Shown here: positions 27,301-34,473 of the stretch, one piece after another
Layout: each line of letters opens with the position of its first letter
Numbering within the stretch: the first letter of the stretch is position 1
Assembly (NCBI GenBank): GCA_017963105.1
Contig: JAGCTY010000058.1
Span: 1 to 42,668 of the forward strand
Direction: 5' to 3'
DNA from: Lentisphaeria bacterium
GTDB lineage: Bacteria > Verrucomicrobiota > Lentisphaeria > Victivallales > UBA1829
Length of the DNA: 42,668 nt
Notes under the pieces: generated by a model
Told to the model about the DNA's origin: nothing
The model's input: only the letters and a program-made list of their open reading frames with translations
The model's database searches: none
Program-made: the position numbers and the translations under genes

Positions 27301-27686
27301 AGGGGCTCCGCACGGAAGACTCGCAGAGAGAACTTAGCGGCAGTCAAAACGGTGTGCCGATAAAGGACTCGGACCATGCCATTTTCAATGCCACGGTCGG
27401 CAGTGTGGCGCGTTATGCGGTCCATTGCACTAAGGACGGCAAGTACGCGGTTTCCCTGCGCGTGGCGAGCGGCCAGGCGAACACGCTGGCGCAGCTCGCA
27501 ATCGAGCTGTACCTCGACGGCGAGATCGCGGCGACGTTCAACGCGACTTCCACCGGCGGCGATCAGAACTGGATCGACACGAAGTCCTATCCGGTCGAGT
27601 TCAAGCAGGGCTTCCACACGCTCGAACTCCGCTGGAAATCCGACGGGCTCAACGTGAGCCGCATCAACCTGACATCGGTGAAGTGA
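24351..27686 (+). CDS. Circularly permuted GH3 beta-glycosidase with C-terminal CBM-like domain
   Basis: This 1111-residue secreted enzyme of glycoside hydrolase family 3 has the two catalytic halves in reverse order. After a signal peptide, the alpha/beta sandwich domain comes first (residues about 35-260: AAAEGIVLLKNDNNALPLG, GRAAGEDREC). The FnIII-like domain follows (about 300-410), and only then the TIM barrel (about 480-850) with KHFALNNQETNRN and the nucleophile Asp738 in SLMTDWW. Known examples of this reversed layout include rumen beta-glucosidases from Butyrivibrio and Ruminococcus. An Ig-like segment, a linker with a short tandem repeat, and a CBM6-like domain end the protein. The start is ATG 24351 with AAGGA upstream. 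The substrate is not clear from sequence; beta-glucoside or beta-xyloside exposed after fucose removal would fit. Confidence 0.92.
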   Translation: MKFHIPFLRLKAVAGASCAAAAALISVQAFAAVNPAVQQYARRAAAEGIVLLKNDNNALPLGQNGPQPVAFFGVTQIQTFLVGYGSGGDVKPPYRVTLADALAKTDKIVPDKELFDTYTAWAKANPLRAGGWGNWPFYAPEMPITAEQIQAAAKRTDTAVLMIGRAAGEDRECRLEPGSYYLTDAEKFLLKEVTGAFKKTVVLLNVGNVIDMAWVKDYKIDALMYVWQGGMETGDAIVSVLTGEETPSGKLASAIAETYQDYPSSSSFGNREFNNYTEDIYVGYRYFETFAPEKVLYPFGFGLSYTMFDISGVTANSANLAKDGVTVKATVKNTGNKYSGREVVQVYCGAPQGKLGKPAKVLVAYAKTNLLAPGESQTFTFTIPAKDFASFDDGGATGHQAAWVLEPGKYTFYVGNSSRMAKDSGSIELGELAVIEQLEPALAIASESVAFDRMKAVEQGGKLVAGTERVPVSNVDLPARVKERLPKAVPETGDKGIKLIDVKLGKNTLDEFVAQLTPTEIETLLRGDGGMGSPLGPAGNASVFGGTLQSVRDKGVPPIATCDGPSGLRLSANASLLPIGSLLACTWNNDLIEAMYYQVGLEMEMSGVDCILGPGMNIHRNPLCGRNFEYYSEDPLLTGLMAAYMTRGIQKAGASTVPKHFALNNQETNRNANDSRCSERALREIYLRAFEICVKAGKPYNIMGSYNKVNSFWNYYNYDLDTTILRGQWGWTGSLMTDWWAREGASDALHVRNNAWRVRSQMDVLMPGDGPARGKDNSLLESYNQWVAAGRPDDITAGITLGEMQRSTKNVLNFVMNSRTFRKEHNLPNTYQPGEDWFAVSSDAKSDVPQAADVAVNSGKSGAELKNAPTDITVNGEKIGFNPAVTAYYLPGVDFATAKIEVVTPAGVEKKITGDNTVKVATIRTGSGADAREYTIDFNAVSNGRPVGVIELDKIEIPTMGFMSLMAAESTIFLSQGLRTKDSQGLRTEDSQRELSGSQNGVPIKDSDHAIFNATVGSVARYAVHCTKDGKYAVSLRVASGQANTLAQLAIELYLDGEIAATFNATSTGGDQNWIDTKSYPVEFKQGFHTLELRWKSDGLNVSRINLTSVK
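27272..27326 (+). repeat. 24-base tandem repeat inside the GH3 linker
   Basis: Two copies of a 24-base unit (27272-27295 and 27296-27319) differ at two positions and are followed by a partial third copy (CTCGCAG). They code for SQGLRTKD and SQGLRTED, in frame, between the Ig-like and CBM-like domains. Confidence 0.85.
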
Positions 27687-27700
27687 TCCAAATTCAAATC

Positions 27701-27768
27701 AAGCTCAAATCCGGGCGCGCCTTCCATGAAAAGAAGGCGCGCCCGTTTTGTACGTTCATTTTGAGCTT
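27701..27768 (+). terminator. Strong terminator between the convergent GH3 and lipoprotein genes
   Basis: A perfect 12-base stem, GGGCGCGCCTTC (27713-27724) with GAAGGCGCGCCC (27733-27744), has an eight-base loop and is followed by GTTTTG on the plus strand. An outer pair, AAGCTCAAAT with ATTTTGAGCTT, extends the structure. It may also slow transcription from the minus side. Confidence 0.85.
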
Positions 27769-28216
27769 ACAGGAATCCGCAGGACAGCACACACGTCTCG
27801 TCGTCGACGTTCCCGGTCACGAGGCGGAACAGCATGTCCTGTTCGACCTCGTCCCCGTCCGTGGTGTCGCGTTCGAACTCCACACGCCAGATCAGGTTCC
27901 GCACCGCGGGCGTGTCCAGTTCAAGGACGTAATCATAGTCCCTGATCTTTCCGAGCGTGTCGCGCCAGTTGCCGCATGAGGTCCTGAAGTCCTTCTCGGT
28001 CATCTTCGACTGAAGCGGGCCGGGGATATTCTTCCTCAGCTTCGCGAAATCCTCGTCGCGGAACGATGCGAGGATGTTGTTCCCCAGCTCCACGGACCGC
28101 GCCAGTTCGGCATCGTCCGGGTCGACCAGGTTGAACTCGTCCTTTTCGACGACCACGCACGCGGCGAGGGAAAGCGAGCAGAAAAGCCCCAATACGGCAC
28201 AAACGATCTGTTTCAT
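27767..28216 (-). CDS. Small lipoprotein downstream of the first secretin pair
   Basis: This 149-residue protein has a lipoprotein signal peptide with lipobox LAAC (Cys20), so it is probably anchored in the outer membrane or on the periplasmic face of the inner membrane. The mature domain has FRDEDFAKLRKNIPG, MTEKDFRTSCGNWRDTLGKI and strands YDYVLELDTPAVRNLIWRVE and DEVEQDMLFRLVTG, a compact alpha/beta pattern like small DUF4019/NTF2-like lipoproteins. No family is claimed. The ribosome site GGAAAGGG precedes its ATG. It is 20 bases behind the second secretin-like gene and shares its promoter. A pilotin-like helper for secretin assembly is one possible role, by position only. The second secretin pair in the window has no such neighbour. 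Confidence 0.75.
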   Translation of the reverse strand: MKQIVCAVLGLFCSLSLAACVVVEKDEFNLVDPDDAELARSVELGNNILASFRDEDFAKLRKNIPGPLQSKMTEKDFRTSCGNWRDTLGKIRDYDYVLELDTPAVRNLIWRVEFERDTTDGDEVEQDMLFRLVTGNVDDETCVLSCGFL

Positions 28217-28236
28217 ACGTCAAACCCTTTCCGCGT

Positions 28237-29997
28237 TCAGATTTGAGGTTGCGGTACATCCGCCGGGATGTTCTGCGCGGGCATGACGGGGACCGCCATC
28301 GGCGCACCGCGCGTCTCTGCCTTCGAGGTGTTCCTGAGGTCGGGCTTGTCGGCGGGCGAATCCCATTCGCACTGCGCCATCACGACCAGCTCCGTGTGCT
28401 TGACCGAATTGGAAACCGAGCTGAAGAGATAGCCGAGCACGGGGATGTCCATGAGCCACGGCACGCCCGTGCGCGACTCGACTTCCTCCTGCTTCGTGAG
28501 GCCGCCGATCACGAACGTGTCCTTGCCGTGCGGCAGGCTGACGACCTGCTTCACCACGCCGCCGTTCGAAACGCGCGGCGCGCCGTTGGACTGGAATCCG
28601 AGCAGGCTGGTGTTGGAGAGCGTGATGTCGAAGCGCGTTTCCTCGAGGTTGACGGAGACGTTGTTCACGGTCATGGTGAATCCGAAACCGGTGAACGCCT
28701 TGATCTCCTGCGCCTCGCCCTTGCCGACCGGGAGCGGGTCGCCCTTGTCGAACACCTTGTTGATGATCTGCGAAAGCAGCTGGTACGGGCCGACGCCCAT
28801 GTCCGGCGTGGCCTGCGCCTTCGAAACGGCGGCGGAATCGTCGGAGTAGAGCAGCTGCGTGGTGCGCGCGAACGTGGCGCCCTCGGCGGCGTTGCGGATG
28901 CAGAGTTCGCCGGTGTGCAGGACCTTCGCCTTGCCGCGCGATTCCAGGAAGTCGATGTAGCGCGTGTTCCACTTCGGGTTGAAGTTGAAGTAGCTGGTGC
29001 GCTCGGAGCCATAGGCGGCGACCGGACCGACGCCGCCGCTGTACACGGACGACCAGTTGTTGCGGTAGCGCCCGCCGACGGAGAAGAAGTCCGCGCCCTC
29101 GTTGTTCTTCCAGCCCTGGAAGTCGATGCCGATGCGGTCGTCGTTTTCGGTGTCGAGCTCGTAGACCTTGATCTTCAGGCGGACCTGCGGGACCGGGACA
29201 TCGAACTTGGAGAGCATGTGCGCGATGTTGTCGCAGGAGTAGTTGCAGACGTCGAAGATGAGCCAGTTCAGGTCCGGATCGTACGCGACCAGGTCCATGC
29301 CCTGCCACACCTCCGACGCGTCGTTGATGTTCATGCCGACGTTTTCGATGAGCGGCATCAGGTTGCGCGCGGGCACGAATTTCGGCATGTAGATGTACAT
29401 CTGGTAGCCGTAGTTCAGCGCGCCGAGCGTGGGGTCGTCGAGCGTGGCGACCAGCGTGTCGATGCCGATGCCGTTCTCGTTGTCGCTGAAGCGGTACTCC
29501 TCGGCGCTCACGATGAGCAGCCCGGTGCCGTCGGCGTACTTCAGGCATTCGACGGCGGTGTTGCTGCCGAGCTGGACGGGCGGCGTGTAGCCGGGCTGGG
29601 CGTTTGCGGAGCCGAGCTCGACGGAACTTTCCGTGGCGAGGAACGGCGGCGCGGCGGTGTTCGACGGGTACTGCTGCTGGAGCATGGTGTTGCCGACGCG
29701 CTTGGTCTGGACCATCTGGCGCAGATAGTCGCGAAACTCATACGGGTCGACGTGCTGGAGCAGATAGGTCTTCGTGACCACGCGCGGGTCGTTGTTGTCG
29801 CGGATGAAATGCACGACCTTCGTGCCGGAATCCACGTTCACGTTCAGGCGGGCGACGATCCGCGTGGCGTCGTATCCGCCGGTGTTGTTGAAGTTGGAGT
29901 CGCGCGGGACGCCGGGCAGATCGGCGGCGTGCATGTTCAAATTCAGCAGGAACGCTGAGGCTGTCGCGAGAAAAGCAATGAGTTTGAATTGTTTCAT
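28237..29997 (-). CDS. Secretin-like protein, B member of pair 1
   Basis: This 586-residue protein has a signal peptide (MKQFKLIAFLATASAFLLNL region). N-terminal ring-like segments follow (RVVTKTYLLQHVDPYEFRDY; LLIVSAEEYRFSDN). The C-terminal domain resembles a secretin channel, with DTFVIGGLTKQEEV and the closing motif GVPWLMDIPVLGYLFS followed by TELVVMAQCEW. Secretins form outer-membrane rings for type II/III secretion, type IV pili or phage export. The segment IDFQGWKNNEGADFFSVGGR and FNFNPKWNTRYIDFLESRGK are shared with the B protein of pair 2. The ATG 29997 overlaps the stop of the A gene (ATGA, 29994-29997), so the two are translated together. No secretion ATPase or platform gene is nearby, so the exported cargo is unknown. 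Confidence 0.85.
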   Translation of the reverse strand: MKQFKLIAFLATASAFLLNLNMHAADLPGVPRDSNFNNTGGYDATRIVARLNVNVDSGTKVVHFIRDNNDPRVVTKTYLLQHVDPYEFRDYLRQMVQTKRVGNTMLQQQYPSNTAAPPFLATESSVELGSANAQPGYTPPVQLGSNTAVECLKYADGTGLLIVSAEEYRFSDNENGIGIDTLVATLDDPTLGALNYGYQMYIYMPKFVPARNLMPLIENVGMNINDASEVWQGMDLVAYDPDLNWLIFDVCNYSCDNIAHMLSKFDVPVPQVRLKIKVYELDTENDDRIGIDFQGWKNNEGADFFSVGGRYRNNWSSVYSGGVGPVAAYGSERTSYFNFNPKWNTRYIDFLESRGKAKVLHTGELCIRNAAEGATFARTTQLLYSDDSAAVSKAQATPDMGVGPYQLLSQIINKVFDKGDPLPVGKGEAQEIKAFTGFGFTMTVNNVSVNLEETRFDITLSNTSLLGFQSNGAPRVSNGGVVKQVVSLPHGKDTFVIGGLTKQEEVESRTGVPWLMDIPVLGYLFSSVSNSVKHTELVVMAQCEWDSPADKPDLRNTSKAETRGAPMAVPVMPAQNIPADVPQPQI

Positions 29998-31472
29998 TGT
30001 ACGGCTCCTTCCGCTTTTTCGACTTTCTTCAGTTCGCCGGTCTCGAAATCCAGCGTCTCGGGATGCGCGGTATCCAGCATCTTCGCCGTCACGGTGAGGT
30101 ACACGCGGGTCGTCTCGCGGTTGGTCGTGACGGTGCCGAAGACGTATTTGAGGATCGGAATGCGGCAGAGCCACGGGATGCCGATGGTCTGTTCCACCTC
30201 CTGCTCCTTGTCCCACTGGCCGAGCACGATCTCCTCGTTCAGCGGGATCAGGGCGTCGCTCGCGATCTCGCTGGTCTCGATCAGCTCCGTGCCGTCGCCC
30301 GCGCGCTCGACCGCGTTCGCGGCCTGCACGGCGTAGCCGAAGAACAGCGTGCCGTTCATGTCCGTGTACGTCCCCGGTTCATAGTTGTTCACGGAAAACG
30401 CCTCGCTCGCGGGGTATCCCGCCTGGGATTCGCCGTAGTGGAGGTTGACGAGCGGGCTGTTCACCTGCAGGAAGACCTGCGAGAATCCGGGCGGCAGGTT
30501 GAGCTGGTCGCCGACCACGCTCATGGCGTCGTTGTCGCTCTTCACGATGTTCTGAAGCTGCGGATTGAACTGGAGCGAATAGCTCTCCGTGTCGGAGTTC
30601 GCCACGGTCAGAGACGCGGTGTCCGTGACCTTCGCGTCGCCGCGCTGCGCGAGAAGCCGGATGAAGCTCGCGTCGAACTGGGGCGCGGCGAGGAATCCGC
30701 CGACCGGCCCGGTGATGGTGTTCAGCGCGGCGGTCCCGGCGGACGTCACGTTGATGACGTCGAATCCGACCTGAAAAATGTTCATGCCGGGCCCGTTTTT
30801 CCACGCCAGGTACTCGATCCCGAGGTCGCGGAACGTGCTTTCGCGGACCTCGTAGAGCTGGAAGGTGAGCGTGATCTGCGGCGCTGGGCGGTCGAGATAG
30901 CCGAGGAACTGGTACACGTACTGCGTGTTCGAGCTGTTGTCCTTCCAGTAGATCTGGTTGGAGTTGCGGTCCCAGGCGTACACGCTGCTGTACACGCCTT
31001 CGCCGATCTGCGAGTCGACCAGCACGTTCAGCAGCGCCTGCCCGGAACGGTATTTCGGGCGGTAGACGGCGCGCGTGATGCCGGTCCCCTTCACGATGTC
31101 GCCGGGGACTTTGCCGTCGATAAGGACATTTCGGTCAGCCTTCGCGATGAAGTCGTCCACGTACGGCATCATCTCGACGGGGCACGTCACGGTGAGCATT
31201 TGGGCGTTGTCCGCGCCGTACTCCACGCAGTTCACGGTGGAGTTCATGTTGTAGCGCATCACGATGCCCATCACGAACGGCGTGATGTCGTTGGCCTGGA
31301 TATATTTCAGGCGGTAGATCTTCGACACCATGTAGTCCTGGGCGTCGTCCTGCACGAATCGCAGGGTCTGGGTCGTGGCGTCGTCCGTGTTGCCGGCCGC
31401 GGTCTGTCCGGACAAAGCCGGAGACAGAACGGCGAGCGCGAGCAGCGGAATCAGCCGGGCTGTTTTGAGCAT
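29994..31472 (-). CDS. Secretin-like protein, A member of pair 1
   Basis: This 492-residue protein has a signal peptide (MLKTARLIPLLALAVLSPAL). An N1-like ring segment, SKIYRLKYIQANDITPFVMG, is followed by a second small domain (AQMLTVTCPVEMMPYVDDFI). The central part holds the hallmark RDLGIEYLAWKNGPGMNIFQ. The secretin-type end is EEIVLGQWDKEQEVEQTIGI, then PWLCRIPILKYVFGTVTTN and TRVYLTVTAKML. It is clearly paralogous to the A protein of pair 2 and more distantly related to both B proteins. The ribosome site AAGGAGGGAACC lies directly before ATG 31472; the longer frame from 31499 lacks one. It is the first gene of an A-B-lipoprotein operon. Confidence 0.85.
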   Translation of the reverse strand: MLKTARLIPLLALAVLSPALSGQTAAGNTDDATTQTLRFVQDDAQDYMVSKIYRLKYIQANDITPFVMGIVMRYNMNSTVNCVEYGADNAQMLTVTCPVEMMPYVDDFIAKADRNVLIDGKVPGDIVKGTGITRAVYRPKYRSGQALLNVLVDSQIGEGVYSSVYAWDRNSNQIYWKDNSSNTQYVYQFLGYLDRPAPQITLTFQLYEVRESTFRDLGIEYLAWKNGPGMNIFQVGFDVINVTSAGTAALNTITGPVGGFLAAPQFDASFIRLLAQRGDAKVTDTASLTVANSDTESYSLQFNPQLQNIVKSDNDAMSVVGDQLNLPPGFSQVFLQVNSPLVNLHYGESQAGYPASEAFSVNNYEPGTYTDMNGTLFFGYAVQAANAVERAGDGTELIETSEIASDALIPLNEEIVLGQWDKEQEVEQTIGIPWLCRIPILKYVFGTVTTNRETTRVYLTVTAKMLDTAHPETLDFETGELKKVEKAEGAVQ

Positions 31473-31552
31473 GGTTCCCTCCTTCTGGTTTTTGGGCATC
31501 CCTTTTCGTTTCTTGTCATGCGGGTGGTTCCGATGAAAAACCGCACACCGTT

Positions 31553-31580
31553 AATATACCGCGGATCCCGCCATTTTCAA
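31553..31580 (-). promoter_or_regulatory. Promoter of secretin operon 1
   Basis: On the minus strand TTGAAA (plus positions 31575-31580) is followed after 16 bases by TATATT (31553-31558), about 80 bases before the A gene. A partial inverted repeat CGCGCGAAA...TTTGCGCGCG lies directly upstream (about 31581-31603). Confidence 0.7.
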
Positions 31581-31603
31581 CGCGCGAAACTATTTGCGCG
31601 CGA

Positions 31604-31796
31604 AAGGATAACAGCGGAAAATCACGACAATCGGAGTGCGAGGGGGGCGAAGTGGACACCTCTGGCCCGTTTCTGTCCCGGGCAACCTGAAAAAAAATCA
31701 AAAACACATCGGTTCCTGCAATCATCGCCACGGCGCGATCTTTTTTCTTTTTTTTCGGTTCGCGGTCTTTAAAAAGACCGTTTGGAATGCTATATT
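31604..31796 (+). promoter_or_regulatory. Intergenic region with oxidoreductase promoter and overlapping palindrome
   Basis: No gene is seen between the two divergent operons. A -10 box TATATT lies at 31791-31796. The weak -35 (TTTAAA, 31768-31773) sits in the middle of a near-perfect hairpin, CGGTCTTT (31763-31770) with AAAGACCG (31773-31780). A repressor or activator bound there would control the oxidoreductase gene. A T-rich run (31738-31757) precedes it. Confidence 0.5.
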
Positions 31797-31890
31797 GATT
31801 CACAGGAAAGCCGTTGATGCGAAAAACGGCCCGGAACATACGATCCCGACCTCAAAATGAGCAAACAAACAACCCCGTCGTGAGGAACCT

Positions 31891-32847
31891 ATGAAAATTG
31901 CTGTCTGTGGAGCCGGAGCCGCCGGCGCCTACGCCGCAAAACGCCTTCGCCTCAATCTTCCCGAAGCCGAAATCCTGCTCTTCGACGCCGCGCCCGTCGG
32001 GTTCTACGCAAAAATGCGCCTCCCCGAATACCTGGCCGGCACACTCCCCCGTGAAAAGCTCATCCTCTCCTCGCCCGAACAAATGGCGGACTGGGGCGTG
32101 GAGCTTCACCTCGGAGAACCGGTGACGACCGTTTCCCCCGCCTCGCACACGCTCACAACCGTCGCCGGGGAATATGCCTGGGACGTGCTCGTCCTGGCCA
32201 TCGGCGCGCACGCGTTCGTGCCGCCCATCCCCGGACTGGCAGCGAGTTCGCGCGTACATGTCCTCCGCGAACTCCCGGACGCCGATGCCCTGGTCTCGCT
32301 GTGCGAACCGGGAAAAAGCGCCGCAGTCATCGGCGGCGGTCTGCTCGGACTGGAAGCCGCCTGGTCGCTCCACAAGCGCGGGCTCGCGGTGTCCGTCATC
32401 GAGACCGCGCCGCGTCTGCTCCCGCTCCAAATGAACGAAGAGGAATCCGCCGTCCTGCTGTCCAACTTCACGAACGCCGGGTTCAATGTTTACACCGGGG
32501 CCGCGGTCGAAAGTTTCGACGATGCTTCCGCCCAGCTCTTCCTCAAGGACGGCACTGCCGTCCCCGCCTCGCTCGTGCTTGTCTCCGCCGGGATCCGTGC
32601 AAACCTCGAACTCGCGAAGAATGCCGGGTTGACCTGCAACCGGGGGATCGTCGTGGACGCCGCTCTCCGGACGTCCGCGCCGGACGTGTACGCAGTCGGG
32701 GACTGCGCCGAGCTGAACGGCGTGATCACCGGGCTCTGGCTCGCCTCGAAAGACCAGGGTGAAGCCGTCGCCGACATCATCGCGGGAAAGATCGCCTCCA
32801 TGCCCCCGAAAACCTACCGCCCCAAACCAAAACTCCCGGCTTTTTGA
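31891..32847 (+). CDS. FAD-dependent pyridine nucleotide oxidoreductase (rubredoxin/nitrite reductase-like)
   Basis: This 318-residue cytoplasmic flavoprotein would move electrons from NAD(P)H through FAD to a small redox partner. The FAD-binding GxGxxG is at residues 7-12 (CGAGAAGAYAAKRL). The NAD-binding Rossmann motif is AAVIGGGLLGLEAAW near 145-158, and the C-terminal FAD motif is VYAVGDCAEL. There is no CxxC redox pair and no C-terminal dimerisation domain, so it is a short member like rubredoxin or NirB-type reductases. The ribosome site GAGGAA is close to the ATG. The following CYTH gene starts 53 bases later on the same strand. The electron acceptor is unknown; oxygen or peroxide detoxification in an anaerobe is one possibility. 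Confidence 0.88.
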   Translation: MKIAVCGAGAAGAYAAKRLRLNLPEAEILLFDAAPVGFYAKMRLPEYLAGTLPREKLILSSPEQMADWGVELHLGEPVTTVSPASHTLTTVAGEYAWDVLVLAIGAHAFVPPIPGLAASSRVHVLRELPDADALVSLCEPGKSAAVIGGGLLGLEAAWSLHKRGLAVSVIETAPRLLPLQMNEEESAVLLSNFTNAGFNVYTGAAVESFDDASAQLFLKDGTAVPASLVLVSAGIRANLELAKNAGLTCNRGIVVDAALRTSAPDVYAVGDCAELNGVITGLWLASKDQGEAVADIIAGKIASMPPKTYRPKPKLPAF

Positions 32848-32900
32848 GTTCAAATCCGTTTTCGTTTCATTCTCCCGTCCCCAGCAGAAAAGACTCCCCC

Positions 32901-33386
32901 ATGCATCTTGAAATCGAACGTAAATTCCTCGTCAAAGACCTTTCCTGGAAAGAATCCGCAACCTCGTCCAAAGACTTTCAGCAGGGTTATTTTCCCACGG
33001 GCGACGGCGTGACGGTCCGCGCCCGCATCGCGGGCGACAAGGCCCGGCTTACGATCAAAGGCCCGATCAACGACATTTCCCGCGCCGAATTCGAATACCC
33101 CGTCCCGCTCGCAGACGCAATCGCATTCCTCACCGATTTCTGCATCAAACCCGTCATCCTGAAACGCCGCTGGTATGTGCCGTTCGGCGAGTTCACCTGG
33201 GAAATCGACGAGTTCGCCGGAAAAAACGAAGGCCTGATCGTCGCGGAAGTCGAGCTTGACGCCCCCGACCGCGAGTTCCCCGTCCCCCCCTGGCTCGGAC
33301 GCGAGGTCACCCACGAGTCCAGGTTCCGCAACTCCCGCCTCGTCCGGCATCCGTTCTGCGAATGGACCGACGAGGAAAAACGTTGA
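32901..33386 (+). CDS. CYTH domain protein (triphosphate tunnel metalloenzyme)
   Basis: This 161-residue protein begins with the family hallmark LEIERKFLVKD, the ExExK motif that opens the beta-tunnel. Later basic and acidic strands (GVTVRARIAGDKARLTIKGP, FTWEIDEFAGKNEGLIVAEV) complete the tunnel. Enzymes of this type hydrolyse inorganic triphosphate or thiamine triphosphate with Mg or Mn ions. Length matches short bacterial members. ATG 32901 is chosen because the protein starts directly with the motif; the frame is open to a TTG at 32844 but those residues are not family-like. It follows the oxidoreductase gene and is probably co-transcribed with it. Confidence 0.92.
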   Translation: MHLEIERKFLVKDLSWKESATSSKDFQQGYFPTGDGVTVRARIAGDKARLTIKGPINDISRAEFEYPVPLADAIAFLTDFCIKPVILKRRWYVPFGEFTWEIDEFAGKNEGLIVAEVELDAPDREFPVPPWLGREVTHESRFRNSRLVRHPFCEWTDEEKR

Positions 33387-33463
33387 GAGTTTACGTTTTG
33401 AGGAGACGGAAATCCTGATGCCGCGTTTTCCCACGCCGGCACGGGATACCACACAGGACAAAT

Positions 33464-34369
33464 TCAGCGGCCATTCCCGCGGGGGATGCGGTGTGCGCCC
33501 GGCGCGACCGGGATCGAATCGTTTTTCGACGGGGAGGTGATTTGCCTCGCGGCGGCGCCGGGGATGCGGTGCTGACTCGCCGAAACCGGAATCTGCGCAT
33601 TGCTTCCCGGAAACTCGATTTGCCTCGCGGCGGCGCCGGGGATGCGGTGCTGGTCCGGCACCACGGGAATCGTATTGTCCGAGGATTTCGGGCGGACGGT
33701 CTTCTGTGTGCGGGAGCCGCCGCGCTCGCCACCGCCGTCAACGACGATCCCGCCGCCCGGCCGCGGTCCGGGCCCCGGACGGAACGGGCCGTCGGGAGGA
33801 GGCGGAGGGGGAATCCATCCGGGCGGTTCAGGCGGACGCGGACCGCGCCGCCCCCAGAACCATGCGTCGGAATAATAGAACCATCCTTTGTAATACGGCA
33901 CATAGTCGCCGAAAAAGAACGCGTAGTAGAACGGGGGATGCGAGTCGTCATCCTCCGCAATCGTCGCGGGAACGGCTGCGGCCACGGCCGGTTCGGCCTC
34001 TTTCTGTACGTTTTCCGCAACGGCAGCTTCCGGCGCATCGGTGTCCGCATCGGGGACGACAACGTCCGGCAGGGTGACGGTCGGCCTGACCGTAACGACC
34101 CGGGGTCCGGAGGAATTCGCGGCCGACGGCACGGCCTTGCCTGAAACGGCGCGTTCCACGGGCGAGGAAAGGACCGGAGATGGGGACGGGTCCACGACTG
34201 TCCGCAGCAGATTCACGAGGTCCGCAACGCCAAGCAGGTCGACTTCTTCCTCCTCCGGGGACAGGCTCGTCTGCGAAAATGCCGCCGGGGCGAGAAAAAC
34301 GGCGGCGAACAGGAAGGCGGCAACGCCGCGGACGCGCACAAACGCCGATAAACCGTCGAGTATTCTCAT
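33464..34369 (-). CDS. Secreted repeat-containing protein of unknown function
   Basis: This 301-residue protein has a signal peptide (about residues 1-30, VRGVAAFLFAAVFLAPAAFS). An acidic Pro/Val/Ala-rich region follows, then an aromatic stretch (FYYAFFFGDYVPYYKGWFYY, about 145-170) and a Pro/Gly-rich part. The C-terminus has three copies of a repeat of about 26 residues with the core IPV...HRIPGAAARQI; the last copy is shortened to HRIPRGNGR. The start ATG 34369 has GGAG upstream; the frame to 34420 would add residues before the signal peptide. No enzyme family is recognised. Low complexity and repeats suggest a surface or envelope structural protein. It stands alone on its strand behind a strong promoter. 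Confidence 0.75.
   Translation of the reverse strand: MRILDGLSAFVRVRGVAAFLFAAVFLAPAAFSQTSLSPEEEEVDLLGVADLVNLLRTVVDPSPSPVLSSPVERAVSGKAVPSAANSSGPRVVTVRPTVTLPDVVVPDADTDAPEAAVAENVQKEAEPAVAAAVPATIAEDDDSHPPFYYAFFFGDYVPYYKGWFYYSDAWFWGRRGPRPPEPPGWIPPPPPPDGPFRPGPGPRPGGGIVVDGGGERGGSRTQKTVRPKSSDNTIPVVPDQHRIPGAAARQIEFPGSNAQIPVSASQHRIPGAAARQITSPSKNDSIPVAPGAHRIPRGNGR
33477..33652 (-). repeat. 78-base-spaced repeats in the 3' end of the secreted repeat protein
   Basis: A perfect 36-base identity occurs at 33539-33574 and 33617-33652, 78 bases (26 codons) apart. A partial third copy lies near 33477-33500. Perfect identity at the DNA level points to recent duplication. Confidence 0.85.
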
Positions 34370-34425
34370 GCCTGACTCCGCCTCCTTCCGTATGCAAATT
34401 CCGATTCCGGTCGCAACCAACAGTT

Positions 34426-34453
34426 ATAATAGCATAAAAAAAGCGTTTGTCAA
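34426..34453 (-). promoter_or_regulatory. Strong promoter of the secreted repeat protein gene
   Basis: On the minus strand TTGACA (plus positions 34448-34453) is followed after 16 bases by TATTAT (34426-34431). On the plus strand the same -35 site reads TTGTCA and is followed 15 bases later by a consensus TATAAT (34468-34473), so a divergent promoter may overlap. Confidence 0.7.
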
Positions 34454-34473
34454 GCGGAATGCGCTGCTATAAT

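Noticed and set aside
22446-27617. Long minus-strand frames opposite the GH95 and GH3 genes
   Set aside because: Composition is Val/Glu/Arg/Gly-rich without any recognisable domain. The GH95 and GH3 catalytic motifs are on the plus strand.
28243-31772. Long plus-strand frames opposite secretin operon 1
   Set aside because: Antisense shadows; no ribosome sites, and the minus strand encodes signal peptides and secretin motifs.
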